NCBI RefSeq assembly: GCF_963517015.1
Contig: NZ_CAUQDV010000002.1
Location: 62,001-126,000 of the forward strand
DNA: 64,000 bases
Reading direction: 5' to 3'
Source: an uncultured Devosia sp.
GTDB taxonomy: Bacteria; Pseudomonadota; Alphaproteobacteria; Rhizobiales; Devosiaceae
In this document: positions 16,533-26,711 of the stretch, piece after piece
Layout: each line of letters begins with the position of its first letter
Numbering within the stretch: the first letter of the stretch is position 1
The notes under the pieces: generated by a model
Seen by the model: only the letters and a program-made list of their open reading frames with translations
Database searches by the model: none
Told to the model about the DNA's origin: nothing
Translations under genes and position numbers: made by a program

Positions 16533-19052
16533 TCAGAAAGTCTCGCTGAGATTACGGACCTTGAGCGACTGGACCAGCTCGGCCGGCGACGGCTTGGCAC
16601 CATGGCGCGGCGTGAAGGTCAGCTCGGTCTGGCGCCCAGGGAGCAGCGTCACGGCATTGTCGGAGAAATAGCCCGGAATATCGACCGTGGCGGTCACGAA
16701 GAGCGCCGGCTGGTCGCTGGTGAGCGTCAGGACAAACCGGCCATCGACATCGGACCAGGCGGCGCGAACCTTCGGCTCGACCAGCTCATAGGCCTTGTAG
16801 GGCTTGGGGAAATAGTCGTTCTCGCCGAGCAGATTGCCCTTGGCGTCGCGCCAGGAGAAGAAGAGGAATTCGTCTTCCGCCAGATCGGCAAAGGGCAGTT
16901 CGGCCAGGGTGATGGCGCCGTCAGGGCTGATGGCGCTGTTGCCGGAATAGACCGTGCGCGTGCCGCCGCCGACCTTTACCGCCAGCACTTCGAGCGAGAC
17001 GCTGACTGGACGGCCGGTGTCGTTGATGCCGCGCAGGCGGATCGAGGTGGGCGGCGCGTTTTCGACCGGCGTGCCGCGCGAATTGGTGGCGACGGCATCG
17101 TGATGGGGCACCGCCACCACATTGACGGCCAAGAAGAAGCGCTTGGCCATGTATTGCAGCAGCTTCCACTGGCCGCCGTAGTCGAGGCTGGACCAACTCG
17201 CCACCGGCCAGATGTCATTGATCTGCCAATAGAGCGTGCCCATGCAGCGCGGCTTGGTGGAGCGCCAGTATTCAATGGCGGTCTTGATGGCGAGGCCCTG
17301 CTGGATCTGGCTCAGGAACACCATCTGGTCGAAATCGCGCGGGAAGCGGAAGTAGCGCGTCATGGTTTCGAGAATGCGGGCATTGCCGCCGGCATTGCGC
17401 TGGTGGTTTTCCATGACCGGGGAAGAAGGATTGCGGTCCTTCTCCTCGGCGAAAGTCGCGATGACATTCATCGAGGTGAAGCTCTGGAAGCCAAATTCGG
17501 AGGCAAAGCGCGGATTGACCGAGCGATAGGCTTCAAAGCTCTTGGCCGAGTGCCAGACGTCCCAATAATGCAGGTCGCCGCGGGTATCAGAATGCCAGCC
17601 GTCGGAGAAATCCATGTAGCCGAGCGATGGCGACGAGGGCCAGAAGCGGCGGATGGGGTCTTCGTCCTCGACGATATTGCCGAGCATGGAATTGAGGCGG
17701 TCGTAATTGGCGATATAGCGGCCGGGATCGGCCTTGGTCTCGGGATACCAGCTGAGCGAGCCGATGACCTCGTTGTCGCCGCACCAGAGCGCAATGCAGG
17801 CATGGTGGCTGAGCCGGCGGACCTGCTGGGTGATTTCGGCGCGGACATTGTCGAGGAAGGGCCGGTCGGATGGGTAGCTCATGCAGGCGAACATGAAGTC
17901 GTGCCAGATGAGAATGCCCAGTTCGTCGCAGAGTTCGTAGAAATAGTCCGGCTCGTACTGCCCGCCGCCCCAGATGCGCAGCATGTTCATATTGGCGGCC
18001 CTGGCGCTTTCGAGCAGGTCGCGGATAACGTCGGGCGTGATGCGGGAGGGGATGGCGTCGGCCGGGATCCAGTTGGCGCCCATCATGGTGATGTCGCGGC
18101 CGTTGATGCGGCACTTGAAGCTGTGGTCGATTTCGTCCTTCTCGACAATCCATTCCAGCTGCCTGAGGCCGAGCTGGCGCGTGGTCTGTTCGCCTTCGAG
18201 ATCGGTCACGAGCTCATAGAGCGGCTGGGCGCCCTGCCCTGCCGGCCACCACAGGTTGGGATCGCGAATGGTGACAGTGTGGGTGAAGACATTTTCGCCC
18301 TTTTGCACCGAGATCTTGTCGGTGATGGTCTGACCGTCGATCTGGTGGCTCAATTCAACCTCGCCGCGAGCAAAGGCGAAAAGACGAGTCTTTATCGAGA
18401 GTTCGACGGTGTTCTCACCATGGGCCTGATCGACCTGGACGCTCTCCTGCCGGGCCAGCCGCGACTTGCGCAGGCTCATCGTGCCATAGACGCCGATCGG
18501 CATGAGGCAGATACCCCAGTCCCAGCCCGCATGGCAGGCCGCCTTACGGATGAAGTTCATGTGGATGCCGGCCAGGCCATTGGTCTGGTAGTTCTTGGTG
18601 AAGGGGATGGGGAACGGGTGGGCTTCGGCCCGGGCTTTCGCGACGTCCGGCGCGATGTCGAACTCGATGCGCAGCGTGTTATCGCCTTCGCGCACCTTGC
18701 CCGTGACGTCGATGTCGTTGCGCAGGAAGCTGTTCTGGGTTTTGGCGACGACCTCGCCATTGAGCAGGACCGTGGCGATGCAATCGACTTCGCTGAGGGT
18801 CAGCGTCAGGTAGCCGTCGATATCGGTGGCGCTGGCGGTAAAGCTTCGCTCGACCGACCAGGCCGTCTCGTTGACCCACATGACCGTCTTTTCGTTCTCG
18901 CCGAAATAGGGATCGGGGATCACCTCGGCCTCAAGCAGGGCGTGGTGCACATCGCCCGGCAGGGTGATGCCGGTGCGAATGTCCCTGGTCGGCGAAGACA
19001 GGGCGAAGCGGCCCGTGAGATCAAGGGCGGAATAGGTGGCTGGCATGGCCAT
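16533..19052 (-). CDS. Glycoside hydrolase family 2 beta-mannosidase
   Basis: An 839-residue enzyme releasing beta-D-mannose from the non-reducing ends of mannosides. Domain order is that of GH2: sugar-binding jelly-roll (to ~180, AWSVERSF, VLLNGE), immunoglobulin-like domain, then the TIM barrel with MGANWIPADAIPSR, the acid/base glutamate in ALWCGDNEV (near residue 427) and the nucleophile glutamate in ASEFGFQSF (near 515), then YWQINDIWPVASWSS and C-terminal beta domains. There is no signal peptide, so it acts on imported oligosaccharides in the cytoplasm. ATG 19052 has a GAGGAG ribosome site. A LacI-type palindrome lies 67 bases upstream. Confidence 0.95.
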   Translation of the reverse strand: MAMPATYSALDLTGRFALSSPTRDIRTGITLPGDVHHALLEAEVIPDPYFGENEKTVMWVNETAWSVERSFTASATDIDGYLTLTLSEVDCIATVLLNGEVVAKTQNSFLRNDIDVTGKVREGDNTLRIEFDIAPDVAKARAEAHPFPIPFTKNYQTNGLAGIHMNFIRKAACHAGWDWGICLMPIGVYGTMSLRKSRLARQESVQVDQAHGENTVELSIKTRLFAFARGEVELSHQIDGQTITDKISVQKGENVFTHTVTIRDPNLWWPAGQGAQPLYELVTDLEGEQTTRQLGLRQLEWIVEKDEIDHSFKCRINGRDITMMGANWIPADAIPSRITPDVIRDLLESARAANMNMLRIWGGGQYEPDYFYELCDELGILIWHDFMFACMSYPSDRPFLDNVRAEITQQVRRLSHHACIALWCGDNEVIGSLSWYPETKADPGRYIANYDRLNSMLGNIVEDEDPIRRFWPSSPSLGYMDFSDGWHSDTRGDLHYWDVWHSAKSFEAYRSVNPRFASEFGFQSFTSMNVIATFAEEKDRNPSSPVMENHQRNAGGNARILETMTRYFRFPRDFDQMVFLSQIQQGLAIKTAIEYWRSTKPRCMGTLYWQINDIWPVASWSSLDYGGQWKLLQYMAKRFFLAVNVVAVPHHDAVATNSRGTPVENAPPTSIRLRGINDTGRPVSVSLEVLAVKVGGGTRTVYSGNSAISPDGAITLAELPFADLAEDEFLFFSWRDAKGNLLGENDYFPKPYKAYELVEPKVRAAWSDVDGRFVLTLTSDQPALFVTATVDIPGYFSDNAVTLLPGRQTELTFTPRHGAKPSPAELVQSLKVRNLSETF

Positions 19053-19118
19053 AGTCGTCTCCTCAAGGCACTTTGCGACGGTGCCCGACTGTATTTGGCG
19101 ATAATGCGCGGATTGCCG

Positions 19119-19134
19119 GTGCAATCGATTGCAC
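19119..19134. promoter_or_regulatory. LacI-family-type operator upstream of the beta-mannosidase
   Basis: GTGCAATCGATTGCAC is a perfect 16-bp palindrome with the central CG and the TGnAAnCGnTTnCA pattern of LacI-family operators. It sits 67-82 bases upstream of the mannosidase ATG and about 170 bases from the divergent GGDEF-EAL gene. It suggests sugar-responsive repression by a LacI-type regulator encoded outside the window. Confidence 0.68.
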
Positions 19135-19305
19135 AACCCTTCTAGCGGGAAGAGCAAGGCCTTCCAATGGCGTGACGGGCAAAACCCGTATTTTTTGCAT
19201 CGTTGCTATAGTTGGACGCCTTGCAATTGAAACAGGAGCCCTAGGCGGATTTTGCGGTCTATTAGGGATTTAGCGGCTAGTTTTCAGACAGTGGAGCCAG
19301 AAGGC

Positions 19306-21282
19306 ATGACGAGTCTGAAGACTATGCTACGTATGTTTACTGTGCCGGATGATCCCGATCTGGTGCAGGCGCAAGCGCGCGCCCTGACGCGGCAAGTGCC
19401 GCTGATGTATGGGATTCTTCTGGTCAATTCGCTGGTTCTGGCCGCGACGCACAAGACGGCGCCGGACCTGTTGCGCCTCTATGTGCCTGGCTTGCTGTCT
19501 TTGGGCAGTGTGGCACGGATCGTGATGTGGTGGCGGGCACGCGATCGGATCATCGACCATGCCTCCGCCCGCACCATGCTCAACAGCACGGTCTGGATTT
19601 CCGGCGTGCTGGGGCTGGGCTTTTCGCTGTGGGCACTGAGCCTTTATCCCTATGGCGACGCCTTCCAGCAATCGCATGTGGCCTTTTACATGGCGCTGAC
19701 CAGCATCTGCTGCATGTTCTGCCTGATGCATCTGCGCGGCGCCGCAATTCTCGTGGCGCTCAGCGTGGTCGTGCCGTTCACGGCGGTGTTCGGCATGGGC
19801 GGCAATGTGGTGTTTGGCGCGCTGGCCTTCAATTTCGTCGTCGTCGTGCTGGCCCTGATGTGGCTGCTGATGGGCAATTATCGCGATTTCAGCGCGCTGG
19901 TGGCATCGCGTGCCGATCTCGAGCGCAAGCAGGCCGAGACGCAGCGGCTGTCCGACGAGAATTATCGCCTCGCCAATCTCGACAGCACGACGGGCCTGGC
20001 CAATCGCCGCTCGTTCGAACGGGACCTGACCAACCTCCTGGAAGAAGCGCAGGACGATGGCCGGCAGATCGCGGTGGCGCGGCTCGACCTCGACAGCTTC
20101 AAGTCGGTCAATGACATGTTCGGCAAGATCGCCGGGGACAGCGTGCTGGAGGACGTGGCGCGCCGCATCAATGCGCTGCGCCGTCCGTCGACGCTGGCGG
20201 CACGGCTGGACAATGACAATTTCGCGCTGATCATGACCGAGCTGACCAGCGAAGCCGCCATGCAGGCCTGTGGTGATGTGCTGACCGCCGCGATGCGCCC
20301 CAGCTTCGAGACACCGCTCGGCATTGTGCATCTGACCGCATCGGCAGGCTTTGCCGCATCGCGGCCGGGCGACACCGCCTATACGCTTTATGACCGCGCC
20401 GACTATGTCACCTGGCTGGCCAAGCGCGAGGCGCGCGGCAAGGCCCTGGTGTTTACCGACAAGCATGCCGCAGACCTCGGCCGGGCGCGCAAGATGGAGC
20501 ATGCGCTGCACACCTGCGATTTCGACAGCGAGATCAGCATCCTGTTCCAGCCGCAATTCGACATCGCGTTGAACCGGACCACGGGCTACGAGGTGCTGGC
20601 GCGCTGGAACAGTCCGACGCTGGGCGAGGTTTCGCCGGCCGAATTCGTTCCCATGGCAGAGCGGATCGGGGTGATCAGCAAGATCACCCTCGCCGTCTTG
20701 CGCAAGGCGCTGGCGGTTTCCGCCAAGCTGCCAAAGTCACTGCGGCTGTCGGTGAACCTTTCGGCCAATGACCTGGCCTCCCCAAATGTCATGGATTCGA
20801 TCATTCGGCTGGTGCAGAAGCATGGCACGCCCTGCCGGATCGACTTCGAAATCACCGAAACCGCCATCATGCGCGACATGCGGCAGGCGCACGAAGCGCT
20901 GCTGCTGCTGCTGGCTCTCGGCTCTCGCATTGCGCTGGACGACTTCGGCACCGGGCATTCGAGCCTCACCCATGTGCAGAAGCTGCCGCTGGACCGGATC
21001 AAGATCGACCGCAGCTTTGTCAACGAAGTGACCATGGATGCCGCCAGCCGGGCGATCATCAAGACCATGGTGGACCTCTGCCGGAACCTAGGGATTTCCT
21101 GCGTCTTCGAGGGGATCGAGACCGAGGAACAGCTCGATGCGCTGCTGGGCCTGGGTGGCACGGTGATGCAGGGCTATCTGTTCGGCAGGCCGATGAGCGA
21201 GGCGGACATGCTCGGGCAGCTGTCGGGTGAGCGCAACAATTGGCAGTTTCACCGCAGAGCGATGTTTGGCGCGGCGAGCTAG
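19306..21282 (+). CDS. GGDEF(degenerate)-EAL protein, probable cyclic di-GMP phosphodiesterase
   Basis: A 658-residue membrane protein with about six N-terminal hydrophobic segments (to ~200), a coiled coil (RADLERKQAETQRLSDENYRLANLD), a GGDEF domain and an EAL domain. The GGDEF active-site loop reads DNDNF (about 302-306), so diguanylate cyclase activity should be lost. The EAL domain keeps the key residues: EVLARW (E-x-L) near 429, NLSAND, FEITETA, LDDFGTGHSSL near 545, KIDRSFV, FEGIETEEQ. It is therefore predicted to degrade cyclic di-GMP. ATG 19306 follows an AGAAGG ribosome site; a TTG at 19252 is a weaker alternative. Confidence 0.92.
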   Translation: MTSLKTMLRMFTVPDDPDLVQAQARALTRQVPLMYGILLVNSLVLAATHKTAPDLLRLYVPGLLSLGSVARIVMWWRARDRIIDHASARTMLNSTVWISGVLGLGFSLWALSLYPYGDAFQQSHVAFYMALTSICCMFCLMHLRGAAILVALSVVVPFTAVFGMGGNVVFGALAFNFVVVVLALMWLLMGNYRDFSALVASRADLERKQAETQRLSDENYRLANLDSTTGLANRRSFERDLTNLLEEAQDDGRQIAVARLDLDSFKSVNDMFGKIAGDSVLEDVARRINALRRPSTLAARLDNDNFALIMTELTSEAAMQACGDVLTAAMRPSFETPLGIVHLTASAGFAASRPGDTAYTLYDRADYVTWLAKREARGKALVFTDKHAADLGRARKMEHALHTCDFDSEISILFQPQFDIALNRTTGYEVLARWNSPTLGEVSPAEFVPMAERIGVISKITLAVLRKALAVSAKLPKSLRLSVNLSANDLASPNVMDSIIRLVQKHGTPCRIDFEITETAIMRDMRQAHEALLLLLALGSRIALDDFGTGHSSLTHVQKLPLDRIKIDRSFVNEVTMDAASRAIIKTMVDLCRNLGISCVFEGIETEEQLDALLGLGGTVMQGYLFGRPMSEADMLGQLSGERNNWQFHRRAMFGAAS

Positions 21283-21310
21283 GGCTCGGGCACTGACGGT
21301 TGTGCTTTCA

Positions 21311-21463
21311 ACCTTCTCCCCTTGAGGGAGAAGGTGCCCCGAAGGGGCGGATGAGGGCTTCTGCGCCATCCATACGCTCTGAAGCATGGGATAGCTCAGA
21401 ACCCTTCACCCTGCTTTTCTGCTGAACGCAGAAAAGCTGTCCCTCTCCCTCAAGGGGAGAGGG
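21311..21463. repeat. Intergenic palindromic element, 'CTCTCCCTTGAGGGAGAGG' type
   Basis: Between two convergent genes lie several stem-loops: CCTTCTCCC/GGGAGAAGG (21312-21334), GCCCC-gaa-GGGGC (21336-21348), CTTTTCTGC/GCAGAAAAG (21414-21436) and CCCTCTCCC/GGGAGAGGG (21441-21463). The first and last are inverted, related copies, so the whole block is a composite palindrome resembling the short intergenic repeats common in rhizobia-like genomes. It may serve as a bidirectional terminator. No coding function is seen. Confidence 0.75.
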
Positions 21464-21476
21464 TTGAGCCGGTGGA

Positions 21477-23324
<1,848 letters not shown>

Positions 23325-23616
23325 GAAATCACCAGAACATTGTGCGGCGCATCGTAAGGCGACGCCTGTGCCTGAACCTGTCAGGAGCAAGACGTCCAGG
23401 CCGTGACGATGCCGACCGAAAATTTGGAGTTAGCGCTCGATACGTCCAGATTGACGCAGAGGAGCACGAAACAAGCCCCTCCCCAATACCAGTGAATTTG
23501 GCATAGAAGAAGGGACCGAAACGGGCGTAGCCCCGTTACGTTACACGATTGCGGCGAGTCTGCTGTTGCGGCAGGGCCACAGTGGATTTCAGACCGACGA
23601 TTTCACGGATCAGTTC

Positions 23617-26253
23617 ATGCGCACCGAAACCGAGCACACCATCTATCTCAAGGACTATGCCCCCAGCCCCTATCGCATCAGCGCGGTGGATCTGGATTTC
23701 AAGATTCTCGCCGACAATACGCGAGTGCGGGCACAGCTGACGGTGGAGCCGCGCGAGGGCACGGCGCCGGGCACGCCGCTGGTGCTGGACGGGGACGGTC
23801 TGGTGCTGGGATCGATCGCCATCGACGGCGCGCCGCTGATGCTGTCCGACTATGCCGCCGATGACGACGGGCTGACCGTGTTCGAGCCGCCGCTGCGCAA
23901 GTTCATTCTCGAAACCGAGGTGACGCTGCAGCCCGAGGGCAATACCAAGCTGATGGGGCTCTATCGCTCGAGCGGCACATGGTGCACGCAATGCGAGCCC
24001 GAAGGCTTCCGCCGCATTACCTATTATCTCGACCGGCCGGACAATCTGGCCGTGTTCAAGGTGCGGATGACCGCGCCGCTCGATCTGGCGCCGGTGCTGC
24101 TGGCCAATGGCAATCTGGTCGACAAGGGCGATGCCGGCGACGGCATGCATTATGCCGTGTGGGAGGACCCCTTCCCCAAGCCGGCCTATCTCTTTGCGCT
24201 GGTGGCGGGCGACCTTGGCTCGATCAGTGACAGCTTCACCACGGCATCGGGCCGCAAGGTAGCGCTGGCGATCTACTGCACCCATGGCAAGGAAGACCAG
24301 TGCCTCTGGGCCATGGACAGCCTCAAGCGTTCGATGGCCTGGGACGAGCGGCGCTTCGGCCGCGAATATGACCTCGACATCTTCAACATCGTGGCCGTCA
24401 GCGATTTCAACTTCGGCGCGATGGAGAACAAGGGGCTCAACATCTTCAACGACCGCCTGGTCTTTGCCCAGCCCGAGACGGCGACCGACGGCAATTACGA
24501 CGGCATCGAGCGCGTCATCGCGCACGAATATTTCCACAACTGGACCGGCAATCGCATCACCTGCCGCGACTGGTTCCAGCTCTGCCTCAAGGAAGGGTTG
24601 ACGGTCTATCGCGACCAGGAATTCACCAGCGACGAACGCTCGCGGGCGGTGAAGCGCATTTCGGACGTGGTCGGGCTGCGCTCGGCGCAGTTTCCCGAAG
24701 ATGGCGGTCCGCTGGCCCATCCGCCGCGGCCGGACCAGTATCGCGAGATCAACAACTTCTACACGACCACGGTCTACGAAAAGGGCGCCGAGATCGTCCG
24801 CATGCTGGCGACGCTTCTGGGCGAAGCCGGCTTTCGCAAGGGCATGGACCTCTATTTCGAGCGCCATGACGGCGAGGCCACGACGATCGAGGCTTTCCTC
24901 AAGAGCTTTGCCGATGCCAATGGCGTGGATCTCGACCAGTTCAAGATCTGGTATCTCGAAGCGGGCACGCCGCGACTGAGCGTCGACGAAATTTACGACG
25001 CGGAGAAGCAGACCTATACGCTCAAGCTGCGCCAGGAGACGCTGCCGACGCCGAACCAGCCGAGCAAGGCTGCGCGCGTGCTGCCGATCAAGTTCGACCT
25101 GCTCGGTCCCAATGGCAGCCCGATGGGCTGGAGCGGGGTTTCGGGTGCGGAAGTGCGCGACGAAATGATCGTTCTGACCGAACAGAGCGCGGAAGTCACC
25201 TTTACCGGCATTGCCAATCGCCCGGTGGCCTCGCTGCTGCGCGGCTTTTCGGCGCCGGTGGTGCTCGACAGCAAGGCCAGCCAGGAGGACCAGCTGTTCC
25301 TCGCCCGGCATGACAGCGATCCGTTCAACCGCTGGCAGGCGCTGCAGGATGTCGGCATGGCGCTGGCGGTCAATGCGGTCAAGGGCAAGCGCTGGGGCGA
25401 CGAGGCCGTTGCTGCGCTCAGCCAGGCCATGGGCGATACCTTGGCCAGCGACAGCCTCGACGACGCCTTCAAGGCGCTGGCTCTGTCGCTGCCCGACGAA
25501 CAGTTGATCGGTCGCGAGATCGGCCGTGATATCGATCCGGACGCGATCAATGCGGTGAGCAAGGACCTGCTCAAGGCGGTGTTCCTGCCGCTGGCCGACC
25601 CACTCAAGGCGACCTATGGCCGCCTCGCCAGCGACGCACCCTATTCGCCCGACGCGATCAGCACCGGACGCCGCTCGCTGCGCAACCGGGCGCTGGGGCT
25701 CCTCGTGCATAGCGGCGCCGATGGTGCCGCAGACCTTGCCAGGGCGCAATATGACGGCGCGCGCAACATGACCGACCGCATGGCCGCCCTGGCATCGAGC
25801 GCCTATGCGGGCACCAGCCATGCCCCGGCCCTGCTTGCCGATTTCCGCACCCGCTACGGCGCCGATCCGCTGGTGCTGGACAAATGGCTGGCGGTGACCG
25901 CAGCGCAGCCGCGCGACGGGGTGATCGAGGACATGAAGGCAATCCTCGCCGATCCGGGCTTCCCCAAGACCAATCCAAACCGCCTGCGTTCGCTGGTGGG
26001 CAGTTTTGCCATGGGCAATCCGACCCAGTTCGCTCGGGCGGACGGGGCCGGCTTCCGCTTCGTGACGGAATTTGTTGCCGAGGTGGACAAGGTCAATCCG
26101 CAGGTCGCCGCGCGGGTCCTTACCGGCTTCCGCATCTGGCCAATGCTCGATGCAGGTCGTCGCGAGGCCGCCAAGGCCGCATTGACGAGCCTTCAGGGCA
26201 AGTCGCTCAGCCGCAACACTGCGGATATCCTGACGCGGACGCTGGCGGGATAG
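23617..26253 (+). CDS. pepN: Aminopeptidase N (M1 family)
   Basis: An 878-residue zinc aminopeptidase. The M1 hallmarks are present: exopeptidase motif FGAMENKGLNIF, zinc site HEYFHNWTGNRITC (H-E-x2-H) with the third ligand Glu 18 residues on (LKEGLTVYRDQEF), and the C-terminal helical domain. Size and the N-terminal KDYAPSPY match the proteobacterial PepN (alanyl aminopeptidase) subfamily. There is no signal peptide: it is a cytoplasmic enzyme finishing peptide degradation. The frame can be extended to a TTG at 23566, but ATG 23617 (MRTETEHTIYLKDY) fits the family start. Confidence 0.96.
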   Translation: MRTETEHTIYLKDYAPSPYRISAVDLDFKILADNTRVRAQLTVEPREGTAPGTPLVLDGDGLVLGSIAIDGAPLMLSDYAADDDGLTVFEPPLRKFILETEVTLQPEGNTKLMGLYRSSGTWCTQCEPEGFRRITYYLDRPDNLAVFKVRMTAPLDLAPVLLANGNLVDKGDAGDGMHYAVWEDPFPKPAYLFALVAGDLGSISDSFTTASGRKVALAIYCTHGKEDQCLWAMDSLKRSMAWDERRFGREYDLDIFNIVAVSDFNFGAMENKGLNIFNDRLVFAQPETATDGNYDGIERVIAHEYFHNWTGNRITCRDWFQLCLKEGLTVYRDQEFTSDERSRAVKRISDVVGLRSAQFPEDGGPLAHPPRPDQYREINNFYTTTVYEKGAEIVRMLATLLGEAGFRKGMDLYFERHDGEATTIEAFLKSFADANGVDLDQFKIWYLEAGTPRLSVDEIYDAEKQTYTLKLRQETLPTPNQPSKAARVLPIKFDLLGPNGSPMGWSGVSGAEVRDEMIVLTEQSAEVTFTGIANRPVASLLRGFSAPVVLDSKASQEDQLFLARHDSDPFNRWQALQDVGMALAVNAVKGKRWGDEAVAALSQAMGDTLASDSLDDAFKALALSLPDEQLIGREIGRDIDPDAINAVSKDLLKAVFLPLADPLKATYGRLASDAPYSPDAISTGRRSLRNRALGLLVHSGADGAADLARAQYDGARNMTDRMAALASSAYAGTSHAPALLADFRTRYGADPLVLDKWLAVTAAQPRDGVIEDMKAILADPGFPKTNPNRLRSLVGSFAMGNPTQFARADGAGFRFVTEFVAEVDKVNPQVAARVLTGFRIWPMLDAGRREAAKAALTSLQGKSLSRNTADILTRTLAG

Positions 26254-26284
26254 GTGTCAGACCCTTGAAGCCGCCCCACCCTCG

Positions 26285-26416
26285 GTGTCACCCCGGCCTT
26301 GAGCCGGGGCCCATCCCGAGATGGTGGTTCTGCCGCAAGGTCGTCGTGCCACCACTGCCACCTTGCGGTTGTGGCGAGATCTCAAGATGGGTCCCGGCTC
26401 AACGCCGGGATGACAT
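26285..26416. repeat. Long palindromic intergenic element, copy A
   Basis: First of four ~130-bp copies. The outer arms are GTGTCACCCCGGCCTTGAGC extending to CCCATCCCGAGAT on the left, and the inverse (AGATGGGTCCCGGCTCAACG, then GATGACA) on the right. The inner stem is CCGCAAGGT...ACCTTGCGG. The right arm has a few mismatches. It begins 32 bases after the pepN stop. The form resembles REP/BIME or a miniature palindromic element; it could form a long RNA hairpin at the end of the pepN message. Confidence 0.85.
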
Positions 26417-26421
26417 CGCGT

Positions 26422-26711
26422 GTCTGGCCGGTCTGGTGCCAAATCCCCCACAACCGGGCCTACGTAGTCTTCTATGCAACCCCGTGCCGGGCTAGGGAAA
26501 TTTCCCTGGTCCGGCGCTTTTGATTCAAGGACTTAGGCTAATCTGTGGAAGAATTTTTCTCGGCCGCTAAGTGACTCTATCGACTCGTGAATTTCCGATC
26601 ACGCCAGCGAGAGCAGTTTCGGGGGTATGGACAGCAGAGTCCACGTGATTCATTGTTTGTTAAGGGCAAATCACGGGTCGGACAAACCCAATTTCACACC
26701 GGGAGAATTGC
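26422..26711. other. Upstream region of the PAS histidine kinase gene, no gene seen
   Basis: About 290 bases between repeat copy A and the kinase start, less GC-rich than the flanks. No convincing reading frame was found. A perfect CGTGATT/AATCACG dyad (26644-26650 and 26669-26675, 18-base spacer) lies 37 bases before the start codon and may be a regulator site. The sequence GGGAGAA before the ATG is the ribosome site. Confidence 0.4.

Noticed and set aside
16485..19145. An 886-codon open frame on the + strand opposite the beta-mannosidase gene
   Set aside because: It is the antisense shadow of a GC-rich gene: the mannosidase on the - strand has full domain order and catalytic residues, while the + product has no recognisable motif.
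21283..21476. Possible small RNA in the palindromic gap between two convergent genes
   Set aside because: The stems are explained by a repeat/terminator block; no promoter or conserved RNA family feature is seen.
23536..25821. A 761-codon - strand frame opposite pepN
   Set aside because: Antisense shadow; PepN carries the M1 zinc and GAMEN motifs.
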